Assembly: GCF_026627925.1 (NCBI RefSeq) | Contig: NZ_JAPNLE010000006.1 | Span: forward strand, 124,001-188,000 | DNA: 64,000 nt | Direction: 5' to 3' | Origin: Cupriavidus sp. D39 | GTDB lineage: Bacteria > Pseudomonadota > Gammaproteobacteria > Burkholderiales > Burkholderiaceae | Shown: one piece after another, positions 8,640 through 17,918 of the stretch | Position numbering within the stretch: the stretch's first letter is position 1 | Layout of the letters: each line of letters begins with the position of its first letter | The notes under the pieces: model-generated | The model's database searches: none | Told to the model about the DNA's origin: nothing | What the model saw: only the letters and a program-made list of their open reading frames with translations | Made by a program: the position numbers and the translations under genes

Positions 8640-10550
8640 ATGAAGCTTCAGACCATTCGCCTCCACAACTTCCAGTCATTTGGAGATGCGTCCACAGAGA
8701 TCGACCTTAACGATGTCACCTATCTAATTGGTCCTAATGGATCCGGAAAGACGGCCGCGCTGATCGCGCTTTGTCGCGTCTTCTCGGTCGACCCAGCCCT
8801 GCGTCGTGTGCAGAGATCCGACTTCCACGTTCCCGCTGATGAGGAGGACGAGCCCGACGAGCGGCAACTGTGGATCGAGCTTGACTTTAGTTTTCCAGAA
8901 CTTCTGGAGGCAGACGCTGGCGCGACCGTCGCCCCCCATTTCGGCCACATGCGCCTCGATGAACCAGACGGCATTCCGCGGGTTCGGTTCCGGCTCAGCG
9001 CCACCTTGGGGGCCGATGGCGATATCGAGGAGTCGCTGGTCTACGTACTTGACGTGGACGCTGATGGAACGCCCCTGAGCACTGCGGTGGTCCCGCGGAC
9101 TGAGCGAAGCCATATCCAGGTCCACTATCTTCCTGCACGGCGCGATCCAGCAGATCACATCACCTATGGTGCAAACGCGCTCCTCGGTCGTCTCTTGAAG
9201 GCCGTGAACTGGGACGCGGAACGCGAGGAGATCAAGGGCCTGACCGACCAGATCAGTGAGAGCCTGGCCGCCAACGCCTCGGTGAACTCGTTCAGCCAGT
9301 CCCTGCACGAGGTATGGGGCGGACTTCACAAGGGCAGTTTCTTCTCCGATCCAAAAGTCACATTCGTGGCGTCGAACATTGAGGCATTGTGCCGGCATCT
9401 CTCCGTCTCGTTTTCGCCAGGCCACGATGAGAAGTTCGTTGATTTCTCTCGCCTAAGTGACGGACAGAAGTCAATCCTCTATCTATCCCTGGTCCTGTGC
9501 TCTCAGGCCATCGGGCAGGCTGTCCTCGCCGGCAAGGAGAAGTCCTTTGATCCGGTGAAGCTACGGCCACCGGTGTTCACGATTGTGAGTGTGGAGGAGC
9601 CCGAGAACAGCCTTTCGGCCCACTATCTGGGACGGATTGTGAATGCGCTGACCAAGATGGCGCGCAATCCTGATGCTCAGGCGCTGATCGCCACGCATGC
9701 GCCGTCGATGCTCCGACGCGTCGAGCCCGAACAGATCCGGTACCTTCGTCTGTCAGCGGAGCGGGTGTCCCGAGTTACATGCATCCAGATGCCAGCCAAA
9801 GCCGACGAAGCACACAAGTTTGTCCGTGAGGCCGTACAGGCCTTCCCGGAGATCTACTTCTCCCGCCTGGTCGTGCTGGGTGAAGGCGACAGCGAGGAAG
9901 TTGTGCTGCCGCGAGTTCTTAAAGCGAAGGAGGCGCCAGTCGATGAGTCTGCGGTCACGATCGCTCCGCTCGGCGGAAGACATGTCAACCACTTCTGGCG
10001 CTTGCTGTCGGCGTTGGAGATCCCGTACATCACTCTGCTCGACCTGGACGTCGCCAGACACGGAGGTGGCTGGGGCCGCATCAAGTACGTCAACGACCAA
10101 TTGCAGATCTTCGCTCCCGCGAAAGTCCTGCCAGCGGATCAGGGAGTTCCATCCTGGAACGACGACAAGCATTTGGTACGGAACTATCCGCACTACCTAA
10201 CTCTCATGGAGCAGCGGGACGTCTTCTTCTCAGCGCCAATGGATCTGGACTTCGCCATGCTGGCGGCGTACGCTGCCCAGTACGATGCGCCCGGCGCTGC
10301 CCCTCCCCCGGCCCCAGCTATCCTGAGCGCAGTACTTGGACCGTCTCATCACAATTCGGCGCAGTACGACGCGGGTGAACTTCAGCTGTTCGGCACGTAT
10401 CACCAGAGGTTCAAGCTGGGAAGCAAGCCAGCAGCGCATATCGATGCTCTGGCGAAGCTGACCGACGCACAGTTGTTGGCAACACTGCCGGCCTCCCTGG
10501 GGCGACTTGCGGATGCAGTGATCGCCAAGCTTGCGGAGCTGCCAGAGTGA
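8640..10550 (+). CDS. gajA: OLD-family nuclease, GajA-like (Gabija)
   Basis: A 636-residue protein with an N-terminal ABC-type ATPase: Walker A GPNGSGKT (31-38), signature RLSDGQKS (near 272) and Walker B VSVEEPENS (near 317). A C-terminal TOPRIM domain follows, with its Glu in VLGEGDSEE (near 415) and acidic LLDLDVAR (near 466). This is the OLD endonuclease layout. An OLD nuclease coupled to a UvrD-like helicase defines the Gabija defence system, in which GajA nicks DNA when nucleotides are depleted. It overlaps gajB by four bases (GTGA). ATG 8640 was preferred to an upstream TTG because homologous sequence starts at MKLQTIRLHNFQSF. Confidence 0.87.
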   Translation: MKLQTIRLHNFQSFGDASTEIDLNDVTYLIGPNGSGKTAALIALCRVFSVDPALRRVQRSDFHVPADEEDEPDERQLWIELDFSFPELLEADAGATVAPHFGHMRLDEPDGIPRVRFRLSATLGADGDIEESLVYVLDVDADGTPLSTAVVPRTERSHIQVHYLPARRDPADHITYGANALLGRLLKAVNWDAEREEIKGLTDQISESLAANASVNSFSQSLHEVWGGLHKGSFFSDPKVTFVASNIEALCRHLSVSFSPGHDEKFVDFSRLSDGQKSILYLSLVLCSQAIGQAVLAGKEKSFDPVKLRPPVFTIVSVEEPENSLSAHYLGRIVNALTKMARNPDAQALIATHAPSMLRRVEPEQIRYLRLSAERVSRVTCIQMPAKADEAHKFVREAVQAFPEIYFSRLVVLGEGDSEEVVLPRVLKAKEAPVDESAVTIAPLGGRHVNHFWRLLSALEIPYITLLDLDVARHGGGWGRIKYVNDQLQIFAPAKVLPADQGVPSWNDDKHLVRNYPHYLTLMEQRDVFFSAPMDLDFAMLAAYAAQYDAPGAAPPPAPAILSAVLGPSHHNSAQYDAGELQLFGTYHQRFKLGSKPAAHIDALAKLTDAQLLATLPASLGRLADAVIAKLAELPE

Positions 10551-12211
10551 TTTCAGCCCACGAATGGGCTCCGGCCGACGGCTTGACTCTGGAGCCGAAC
10601 GCACTGCGGGCCGCCAAGGAGGAAGTTCGCTGCCTCGCATTGACGGCCGGCCCTGGCGCCGGAAAGACGGAGATGTTGGCTCAGCGAGCTGACTTCTTGC
10701 TGCGCACCGGTTCTTGCCGGTATCCGAAGCGGATTCTGGCCATCTCTTTCAAGGTCGATGCCAGTAAGAACCTCAAGGAACGGGTAGTGCGCCGCTGTGG
10801 CCTGGATCTCGCATCCCGTTTCGACAGCTACACGTTTCACGCCTTCGCCAAACGCATCATTGATCGGTTCAGGCCCGTACTCACCGGCAAGGACGCCCTC
10901 GATCCCGGCTACAAGCTCGGCGACAAGCGGGTCGAGCGCAAGCAGATCGAGTTTGCCGACCTGGTACCGCTCGCCGTCAAGATCCTCAACACCTGCGCGA
11001 TGGCCAGGCACGCAATCCGCCAGACCTACAGCGATGTCTTCTTGGATGAGTTCCAGGACTGCACGGGCGACCAGTATGAGTTGATCAAGATCGCCTTCCA
11101 AGGGACTGTCATTCGACTCACAGCGGTGGGAGACACGAAGCAGAAGATCATGGGCTGGGCCGGAGCGCTGGATGGCATATTTGCCACATTCGCGACGGAC
11201 TTCAAGGCCGTCCCCTTGAATATGTATCGGAACTTCCGCTCGAAGCCGAAGCTGCTGCGCCTGCAGAACGAGATCATCCGCGTGCTTGATGCGTCCTCTG
11301 TGATGCCCGAGGAGCAACTGGCGGGCAATGAGGGCGAGGTCTTTGGCTGGCGCTTTGAAGACTCGCAGAAGGAGGCGGACTATCTAGCCGACCTGATCGC
11401 CACGTGGGTGCGCAAAGAGTCAGTACCGCTGCCGGAAGTCGCCGTCCTTGTCTCCAAGCAGTTGGACCTCTATGCCGACCGCCTCATGGCCGCGCTGGAA
11501 GCTCGTGGAATTCCTTACCGCAATGAGCATCAGCTTCAGGACCTGACCGCAGAGCCGGCGGCGCGACTCGTCGTGGACTATCTGGCATGCCTTTACGGCG
11601 AGCGTGAGCCCAAGGCATGGGCACGGTTAATCAATCAACTCGTGCCGTTTGCCGATGACGAGTTCCAGTCCGATGCCCGACGAGACGTACCGAAGGTACT
11701 GAAACAGCAGCGAGAGAAGGCTGCCATTGCTTCCATCATTGGCGACCCATACGCGGATTGGTGGGGATATGTCCGAGAGTTCTTGAACCACATGGGGAAG
11801 GAGATGCTGGTAGCCCTGTCACCAGACTACGAATCAGCGGAACGCCTGCGGGAGGTGATCCTGAGCACCAAGCAACGCATCGAGGAACTCTTGAAGGTTG
11901 AGCCAGATCTGCCCAAAGCGCTACAGCGCCTGTCGGACGATCAGGCAGTTCGAATCCTTACCATCCACAAGAGCAAAGGGTTGGAGTTCGATTCGGTCAT
12001 CATGCTGGCCGTCGAAGAGGAGATTTTCTTCGGAGATCAGGATGCCAACCGGTGTGCGTTCTTCGTCGGAGTGTCACGAGCCAAGCGGCGACTTGTTCTG
12101 ACCCATGCGGACCAGCGGGAACGACCGGCCAGCTACGCCAAGCGGTGGGACGTTGCCCGGAAGCCGCAGTCAGAGTACTTCGGCTACGTCATGCCCTTTG
12201 TCAGCACATGA
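10547..12211 (+). CDS. gajB: UvrD/Rep-like helicase, GajB-like (Gabija)
   Basis: A 554-residue SF1 helicase with Walker A TAGPGAGKTEM (near 33), motif II LDEFQD (near 166), motif V ILTIHKSKGLEFD (near 472) and motif VI GVSRAKRRL (near 508). It starts with GTG inside the GajA stop and is thus translationally coupled. In Gabija, GajB senses or processes DNA ends and forms a supercomplex with GajA. The length is slightly above the best-known GajB (about 500 residues) but the motif set is complete, and both genes are intact. Confidence 0.87.
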   Translation: MISAHEWAPADGLTLEPNALRAAKEEVRCLALTAGPGAGKTEMLAQRADFLLRTGSCRYPKRILAISFKVDASKNLKERVVRRCGLDLASRFDSYTFHAFAKRIIDRFRPVLTGKDALDPGYKLGDKRVERKQIEFADLVPLAVKILNTCAMARHAIRQTYSDVFLDEFQDCTGDQYELIKIAFQGTVIRLTAVGDTKQKIMGWAGALDGIFATFATDFKAVPLNMYRNFRSKPKLLRLQNEIIRVLDASSVMPEEQLAGNEGEVFGWRFEDSQKEADYLADLIATWVRKESVPLPEVAVLVSKQLDLYADRLMAALEARGIPYRNEHQLQDLTAEPAARLVVDYLACLYGEREPKAWARLINQLVPFADDEFQSDARRDVPKVLKQQREKAAIASIIGDPYADWWGYVREFLNHMGKEMLVALSPDYESAERLREVILSTKQRIEELLKVEPDLPKALQRLSDDQAVRILTIHKSKGLEFDSVIMLAVEEEIFFGDQDANRCAFFVGVSRAKRRLVLTHADQRERPASYAKRWDVARKPQSEYFGYVMPFVST

Positions 12212-12293
12212 GGGACCGCAAGGATCTCTAGCTTACTGTCCGCTTTAGGGCTGCAATTGCGTGGTCACCGTGTGGCGGCGGCCGGCCGCAATT

Positions 12294-12378
12294 GTTAAGG
12301 ATTGTTTGATGTCTGCCCTTGTCTGCAGGACTGTGAGAGGGAGCGGCGCGTGTGGGCAGGCGTCGAACAATCCTTAAC
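12294..12378 (-). repeat. 85-bp inverted repeat, right copy
   Basis: Reverse-complement partner of 6402-6486 with 81 of 85 positions identical. Its own ends are also near-palindromic (GTTAAGGATTGTT and AACAATCCTTAAC), so each copy could fold into a long hairpin or act as a recombinase or transposase substrate. Confidence 0.9.
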
Positions 12379-12417
12379 AGGAATAGCCGTCTGCGGTCGT
12401 CCCCCCAACGGCCGCTT

Positions 12418-12582
12418 ATCGGTGGCTCCGTACACGGGCGCCACGCTGACGCGCACTGGTATGCCTGCATTAGTGAGTTCCCGGATCGTGCGCAATCTGC
12501 GTGATGGCGTAGCAGCGAGTGGCTCCAGTGTGCGTGCGATGTCGGCACCCAGTGTGGCGATGGTAAACGACACTTGCTCACA
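12418..12582 (-). pseudogene. Fragment of a PA0069-type radical SAM gene
   Basis: About 55 codons resemble the middle of PA0069-family radical SAM proteins: SFTIATLGADIARTLEP, then TPSRRLRTIRELTNAGIPV and VAPVYGATD. The CxxxCxxC cluster-binding part and the rest of the gene are absent. It lies just outside the right inverted repeat, so it is probably a scrap of the host locus where the cassette, or an earlier element, landed. Confidence 0.55.
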
Positions 12583-12711
12583 GCAGCAAGTGGTCGACCA
12601 CTCCAAGGCAAGACAGCACCGGCTCGATTTGTGTTTGCGTAGTCGTCCATGCATCCGTATATTAATCGATACAGAATCCGTTCATACTGCAACAGACTCG
12701 AGGCGAACGAT

Positions 12712-12993
12712 ATGTCAATGGATATGCTTTTCTTGGGGCAAGCGCGGCAAAACACGCGCATTGCAAACGAGAATGCTCTAGCAGCAAATGAGTGGGCCGC
12801 GTACGCTCGCCAACTCGAAGGCCTGCTTCTGGAAGCGAAAGCTAATCTGATTGGAGCCCGTGCTGTACGGGATGTCGCCTTGACTGAGCTCGGCAAATTG
12901 GATCCTCAGAATTATCTGCTTGTAAAAGAGAATCGGGTACGCATCGGCCAAGCTGCCTACAACGAAGAAATGCACTCATCTCGTCGCGCGTGA
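12712..12993 (+). CDS. Small helical hypothetical protein
   Basis: A 93-residue protein, mostly one long helix (residues 10-60, Ala/Glu-rich with coiled-coil character), starting MSMDMLFLGQARQNTRIANE. It is followed directly by a strong terminator. No family recognised. Confidence 0.5.
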   Translation: MSMDMLFLGQARQNTRIANENALAANEWAAYARQLEGLLLEAKANLIGARAVRDVALTELGKLDPQNYLLVKENRVRIGQAAYNEEMHSSRRA

Positions 12994-13015
12994 AAACCGA
13001 CGGCACATAGTAAAG

Positions 13016-13043
13016 GGAGCCCGCAAATTGCGGGCTCCTTTTT
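13016..13043. terminator. Bidirectional Rho-independent terminator
   Basis: Stem GGAGCCCGCAA / TTGCGGGCTCC with a very short loop and TTTTT on the plus side; an A-rich flank (TAAA) on the other side gives a partial T-tract for the minus strand. It separates the convergent gene at 12712 from the traY-like gene. Confidence 0.85.
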
Positions 13044-13055
13044 GCTGGGAGGAAC

Positions 13056-15332
13056 CTACTCCACGTAGCCCTTCGGCTCGTGCCCCTTTGAGCCCGTTGA
13101 CGGCCGTGGCTCAGGATTAGCGGCTCGCTGGGCGCGCTCGCGCCCAACAGAGCCTCGCGCCGCATCACGGCCGTGCCCGACGCCGCCCAAGAAGACCTGC
13201 TTAGTACGATCATCTGTATCACGCCCTAGGCTGCTCGACATCTGCCCGCCGATCCAGGAAAACACTTGGTCCGGAACGATGTGAATCAGGTTAAAGCAAC
13301 CGTGGATAGTACTCAGGCAGAGTGACAGGTAGACCGCGATGAATCCGATGATGCTTACCAGGCCGGTTGTCGAATCAAACTGAGCGTTCGCCATTGCGAC
13401 GCCAAACATCGTGTTCAGCAACGTCCCGAGGACCATGACGCCTGCGCTGCCGAGGGCAAAGCCAACCATCATCAGCGCGGGCCGCAGAAGAACATTCAAT
13501 AGAAAGATGTAGCCGTGCGTGGATCTCTGGCCCAAGCCCTCCCCATCGCCGTCTAAGTGCGTGAGGCCCCAGAGAGGCGAGGCGATCAACGCTTCGCCCA
13601 CAACAGCGAACCACGACGTTACCCCGCCAAACCAAACAATGAAAGGCACCAACGGAATATAGATCGACAGCATCGCGCCAAAGAAAAACAACGAGAGAAC
13701 CGCGATCACGATGAAGGGTGCCAAGCCATCCAGCACGCCTTTCAGCGTTGCCTTGATCGCACCCGCGATACCGAGTGTTGCCACGTCGGCTGCAGCGCTC
13801 GCAATCTTCCCGGCGTTCGATTCGCTTGCACCCTCAACCGCTTTGATGGTGGTGTATGTGCCAAGCGCGGCCCATCCACCCGTCAGGATCGAGTCACCGA
13901 GATTCTTCATCCCGATCATGGGATTCTTCGAACCGCCGTTTCCGTTGTTGGAGTTCAGATCGACGGCCGCCTTTACCCATTCCTGCCCACTGAAAATCGT
14001 CGAGAGCAAGCCCTTTGCGTCCGATGATCCGGTCTGCAATGTTGCTACCGCGTTCCCTCCCGAGCTGTGAGTCGCAGCATCCAGGCGCACTTGTTGCTGA
14101 TAAGCCGCAAGCACCTTGCGATAAAGCTGCGGGTACGCGAGATTCTCCGGATCGGTACCGGCGACTGCGGATGCGGTAGCGTTCGTCAGCGCTGACACTT
14201 GAGCATTTGTTTGAGCAAAGGTCTGATACCACGCCCCTGTCATGATCCAGCCATCGCGCTTGAGGTTCTGTTCGATCTTGCTGGACAGACCCTCAATTGA
14301 TCCGCGGGATCCGGCCACGGCGTTCTTTATACCGTTCTCGTACGCCTGCGCAGCACTGTTCAGGGCGGTTGACACATTCGGAGGTGTTGTGCCGGCATTC
14401 ACGGCCGCCACGTACTCCTTCGCCAATGCGCTGACCGTCACCTGCGTCGAGCTCAGTCCACTCTGATGGGCGGCGAGCATCGGATCGTAAAGTGTAGACG
14501 TATCGAGCGAGTACGCTGCCAAGCCTGCTTCGGGGCCGGCCACCATCGAGGGCGGATCAGGCAAGGCGAGGGATGCCCCGCCACATGACTGGCCCCGCCC
14601 ACTCCTGACGAGGATTTGCTTGCCGACCATTGACGCAGTGAAGCGTTCCGCCGCGTCAGCGCTAACGCCGACTTCGGCTGGCATGTTGTCGATCGCTCTG
14701 TTGACCGCTTCACCGCAAAGGTTCGCTTCAAATAGCGTACGCGCGAGTGTGTTTGCGGTCGGTGATGCTGGCGTACTTACCATGGAGCCGCCGCTCTTGA
14801 TCACCGCAATGGTCGCGTCGAGTGTCAGGTTGGCGACTCCGACGCCCATCATTGTGGCCCACAGCATGACAACCTGCGCTCCGCAGTAACCACCGAACAC
14901 CGGTACCAGGGAGCAGAAGCCGACGCTCGTGCGGATGACATACCAGGGAGAGGACTTCTTCTGTCCAAGGAATTCGCCCTCTTGACCAGTAGAGATCAAA
15001 GAAGAAACGAAATGGTAGATCGCCCAAATCGTCGCAATCGCGAGAATGCAAGAGCTGATGACCATAAAGATAGTTGACAACATGCCAGAACCCGCCCCAC
15101 CGGAGGCTGCAAGCGGATTGTGGATGACGTTGCCGAAAACCATTTCCAGCATCGCCATGGACTTGTCGCCAGGGCGGTTCGCCGCGTTCTGGATTTCTCC
15201 GATGCTTGTGTTCTGTGCCCATGCCGCGGCAGCACACAGCGGCAGCACACTGCCGAAAACGCCGTGCAGGGAGCGACGCAAAGTCAGCGTATGCGTGCGG
15301 CGGCACGCTTCTGTATGAATGTTACTGTCCAT
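13056..15332 (-). CDS. traY: DotA/TraY-family integral membrane protein
   Basis: A 758-residue protein with an N-terminal signal sequence (cleavage near AWAQ-NTS), a hydrophobic pair near residues 85-160, a long polar periplasmic region and a cluster of transmembrane helices at about 520-680 (for example FIVIAVLSLFFFGAMLSI). This is the layout of TraY of IncI plasmids and DotA of Dot/Icm type IVB secretion systems. It lies seven bases after the gene at 15339, which resembles TraX, the R64 gene order. No other transfer genes are present, so the pair may modify or exploit the conjugation machinery of a helper plasmid. Confidence 0.8.
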   Translation of the reverse strand: MDSNIHTEACRRTHTLTLRRSLHGVFGSVLPLCAAAAWAQNTSIGEIQNAANRPGDKSMAMLEMVFGNVIHNPLAASGGAGSGMLSTIFMVISSCILAIATIWAIYHFVSSLISTGQEGEFLGQKKSSPWYVIRTSVGFCSLVPVFGGYCGAQVVMLWATMMGVGVANLTLDATIAVIKSGGSMVSTPASPTANTLARTLFEANLCGEAVNRAIDNMPAEVGVSADAAERFTASMVGKQILVRSGRGQSCGGASLALPDPPSMVAGPEAGLAAYSLDTSTLYDPMLAAHQSGLSSTQVTVSALAKEYVAAVNAGTTPPNVSTALNSAAQAYENGIKNAVAGSRGSIEGLSSKIEQNLKRDGWIMTGAWYQTFAQTNAQVSALTNATASAVAGTDPENLAYPQLYRKVLAAYQQQVRLDAATHSSGGNAVATLQTGSSDAKGLLSTIFSGQEWVKAAVDLNSNNGNGGSKNPMIGMKNLGDSILTGGWAALGTYTTIKAVEGASESNAGKIASAAADVATLGIAGAIKATLKGVLDGLAPFIVIAVLSLFFFGAMLSIYIPLVPFIVWFGGVTSWFAVVGEALIASPLWGLTHLDGDGEGLGQRSTHGYIFLLNVLLRPALMMVGFALGSAGVMVLGTLLNTMFGVAMANAQFDSTTGLVSIIGFIAVYLSLCLSTIHGCFNLIHIVPDQVFSWIGGQMSSSLGRDTDDRTKQVFLGGVGHGRDAARGSVGRERAQRAANPEPRPSTGSKGHEPKGYVE

Positions 15333-15338
15333 ACAACC

Positions 15339-15827
15339 TCAGTCAAATAGTTGTGGATTGAGGATCCGCCTGGCCGCACCCGGTGTGTGGAGAAATTGCT
15401 GGACGCTGGGCAAGGCATCATCAGGCGAGGCCTGCCCGACATCTATTTGCCAAGATTGATGTGCATACTTCAGTGCACTCAATAGGGACAACGCCGTAAA
15501 AGGAAAGCCGACCAGTGCCCCGAACGGATTGCCCGATACCAAGCTAGATGATGAGTACACAAAGGAAAGAAGGGCGACGACAATCGCCACCCGACGGTTC
15601 GTCAGGCACGCAAGCTGAATTTCGGCCAGTGGCATAGCGTCTCGCGAACGAGCCGCCATCGCTTCCTTGAAAGTGCGGATCTTCGGATTTCTCCGGCGCT
15701 CTCTAAGCTCTGCGTCCATATCCGCAATCGTCTTCCAGCCGCTCTCGACAGCACGCTTCATCGATGCCAGCGGAGCCAAGGGATTGATAAAGCTCCCCAC
15801 CCTGCGCAAGACCGTCTTCTTTTTCAC
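15339..15827 (-). CDS. TraX-like small membrane protein
   Basis: A 162-residue protein with a basic N-terminus, an amphipathic helix (about 25-60) and two hydrophobic segments (RRVAIVVALLSFVYSSSSL and ALVGFPFTALSLLSAL). It lies immediately upstream of the traY-like gene, where IncI plasmids carry traX. The assignment rests on position, size and topology more than on sequence motifs. Confidence 0.5.
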   Translation of the reverse strand: MKKKTVLRRVGSFINPLAPLASMKRAVESGWKTIADMDAELRERRRNPKIRTFKEAMAARSRDAMPLAEIQLACLTNRRVAIVVALLSFVYSSSSLVSGNPFGALVGFPFTALSLLSALKYAHQSWQIDVGQASPDDALPSVQQFLHTPGAARRILNPQLFD

Positions 15828-15972
15828 TTCCCGCTCCTTTCAGTTGGTTAATAGTTTGCGACGCGTAAACGACGCCAAAACGACGCGTAGATGCACAGTA
15901 GGCATGAATGCAGATGCTTCTGCAGTGGATTCGACGCGAAGTCGACGCGAAGCTGCATTGCCTTCGGGTCGA

Positions 15973-17094
15973 CTAAAACGATCTCGGCGACGGGCGACGA
16001 GGTTCGCCACTGCCTTCTTTCGCGTCAGCCTGGTCAGCGTTGCGCCTTCTCTTGAACTCTCGATAGGCATCCAGCACCTTCTGAGCTTCGTCCGGAGAGA
16101 GATCCATGAGAAGCCCTTCCTTTTCCTTCGCTAGCGCTTCCGCGAATCGTCTCGAATCCATTTCAGCCACGCGAGCCAGTTCAGCAAGCCTCTCTGCTTC
16201 TCGCCTCTTACGCTCCGCCTCCTTATGACGCTGCTCAGAAAGTGAAGCGCGCATCCTCGCGGTATCAAGGGCCTGGGATCGGACGAAGAGAGGCTCAATA
16301 ACTGATGCGAACACTTTTTCGGTTTGTTTCTGCACCCGAGCGCCATAGGCTGACTTTCCCTCCAAGATTCCGGTCTGTGGGAGAGACTGCTTCGGTATTC
16401 TCGGCGTCTCTCCATCGACCACCGCATAGAACCGCTTAACTCGAGCATGCTTAGCCTTTGAACCGACTACTCCGCGTTCCAGGCCATGCTTCTTGGCCAC
16501 TGCCAGATGAAAGTCTGTTTGCAGCTTGGCGAGCTTCGGCCGCCCATCCAGGAAGTGTGCGGCCGATAGCCTCACTGCAGCGGCCTCCGCATATTCACGG
16601 ATTTCTCTCCGCTTTTCCCCATTCGGCTCCGTCCCGACAATGACTGATCGCTTTCGGACTCGCGCAGGCGTCTCAACTAAGGGGACCGCATACACAACCA
16701 GATGAGGGCTTCGCTCATCGAGCTGCAAGTTGGCTGCAACGATGTTTTGCGGCCCGTGCACTTGCTCGAGATAGGCCAGCGCATCGCCGAAGTAGGCCGA
16801 ATCGTCGGCAAGTCCCTTCCCCTTTGAGTGCCTGGCAAACGCTTCCGGGCTCGCAGTGATCAGATACTCAATGCAGATAACGGGCTTCTGCGCTTTTTGG
16901 TCGGCCAGTGCCAGGCGGCTACGGACTGCAGCGACGAGAGCGGATGCGCTGGACACCGGTCGCAGGTCTCGGTTCTTAGGGGTCCTAGAAGGATCGGCGT
17001 TCGGCGTAGCACGTTCCCGCCATGTGTGTTGCCCGCTCGCATTGAGGTTTCCGTAGCTGGATAGTTTCCTAGCCCGTAGGATTTGGTATCTCAT
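15973..17094 (-). CDS. mobV: MobV-family relaxase (Mob/Pre)
   Basis: A 373-residue relaxase. It begins MRYQILRARKLSS, followed by an HUH-type nuclease fold with LQLDERSPHLVVYAVPL, the MobV-like D-E-x-x-P-H motif, at about 135-150. The C-terminal half is a basic Ala/Glu/Arg-rich coiled coil, as in other Mob/Pre proteins. It would nick oriT and lead the transferred strand during mobilisation. ATG 17094 was chosen because the family conserves a near-N-terminal start. The noncoding region just upstream (17230-17315) has nested inverted repeats suited to an oriT. Confidence 0.85.
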   Translation of the reverse strand: MRYQILRARKLSSYGNLNASGQHTWRERATPNADPSRTPKNRDLRPVSSASALVAAVRSRLALADQKAQKPVICIEYLITASPEAFARHSKGKGLADDSAYFGDALAYLEQVHGPQNIVAANLQLDERSPHLVVYAVPLVETPARVRKRSVIVGTEPNGEKRREIREYAEAAAVRLSAAHFLDGRPKLAKLQTDFHLAVAKKHGLERGVVGSKAKHARVKRFYAVVDGETPRIPKQSLPQTGILEGKSAYGARVQKQTEKVFASVIEPLFVRSQALDTARMRASLSEQRHKEAERKRREAERLAELARVAEMDSRRFAEALAKEKEGLLMDLSPDEAQKVLDAYREFKRRRNADQADAKEGSGEPRRPSPRSF

Positions 17095-17229
17095 CGTGGA
17101 GGGTTCCTGTCCCGTCTCTTCAAGAAGAGACGTACTCACTACGGTGCTTGTACGACGCTGCGCGTCTACAAGCACCTCCGTTCGGCAGGGAGATCCCTGC
17201 ACCCCCGCAAGCCATCGGTACGCTGGAGT

Positions 17230-17315
17230 TTGCGGAACTCCCGCGCCCGCCCGTGGACAATTGCGCTGTCCACCCCTGGCGGCGTGGACAGCCCGCTAGG
17301 GCGGGTTCCGCAATT
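17230..17315. other. Candidate oriT
   Basis: Nested inverted repeats upstream of the relaxase gene: an outer pair around TTGCGGAAC and GTTCCGCAA, and inner GTGGACA / TGTCCAC / GTGGACA copies that can form alternative stems. Location and structure fit an oriT. The nick site is not identified. Confidence 0.4.
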
Positions 17316-17729
17316 GACCACCGGCTCCCCGCGGCGTAGCCCTTCGGGCCTGACGCACGCCTGCGGCGTTTGCCCGAGCCTGAGTAGCCGAACCCCAATT
17401 TCCTGCATGCCAGGCGCATGAGGGTCGACAAGGGCTCGCGCGCGCCGCGCGCCCGGGTCGAGGCGTACGGGTCCCCGCGCCGAGAGGCGCAAGGGAGAGC
17501 GCCGACCCGAAGGGGCGACCCGGATCTGCGCATCTCCGTCGCCAGGTTTTTGGGATGTGCGACCAGATAACCCCGGAGTGGATGCGCGACCAATTCACCC
17601 CGAAGCGCGACCAGATAACCCCGCAGTGGATGCGCGACCAATTCACCCCGAAGTGCGACCAGATCGCCGGACGCCTGCCAATCGGTTGCCAAGGATCGTC
17701 TCCCGGGCCACCGCCACACCGCCGCCTGG
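17316..17729. repeat. Iteron-like tandem repeats in a replication-origin region
   Basis: From 17559 to about 17668 there is a 48-bp tandem repeat, two full copies and the start of a third. Each copy contains two GCGACCA elements (GCGACCAGATAACCCC and GCGACCAATTCACCCC), giving five regularly spaced sites. Such iterons are typical initiator-binding sites, and the RepA-type gene lies close by. The rest of the stretch is GC-rich with short hairpins and no gene. Confidence 0.7.
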
Positions 17730-17918
17730 CTACCTTGGTGCATAGCCCACCTCCGCCAGCGCCTTTGCCACCCGGTCAACCGCGGCGCGGATCAAATACG
17801 CCTCCTCGTCGTCCACAGCGCAGGCCCGGAAATCCGACCAGGTCACGCGCTTGACGAACTGTGCCAACGCCATCGCGTGCACGTCTTCCAGCTCGAGCTC
17901 AACTGATACGGTAGTCAT
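17730..17918 (-). CDS. Small acidic hypothetical protein
   Basis: A 62-residue protein (MTTVSVELELEDVHAMALAQ...) with a DFRACAVDDEEAYLI middle, resembling the short DUF7706-like proteins often seen on betaproteobacterial plasmids and islands. Its start overlaps the stop of the upstream gene (ATGA), suggesting coupling. Function unknown. Confidence 0.6.
   Translation of the reverse strand: MTTVSVELELEDVHAMALAQFVKRVTWSDFRACAVDDEEAYLIRAAVDRVAKALAEVGYAPR

Larger units (their letters stand above)
12212..12711. other. Right border of the Gabija cassette
   Basis: Contains the right 85-bp inverted repeat (12294-12378) and a minus-strand radical SAM gene fragment (12418-12582). No intact gene is supported. 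Confidence 0.6.

Noticed and set aside
8640..12211. Other OLD-plus-partner defence systems such as PARIS or retron-type units
   Set aside because: The partner is a complete UvrD-type helicase and the OLD protein has a C-terminal TOPRIM domain, the Gabija combination.
17555..17670. CRISPR array
   Set aside because: The repeats are 48-bp direct tandem units without unique spacers, beside a replication gene: iterons fit better.
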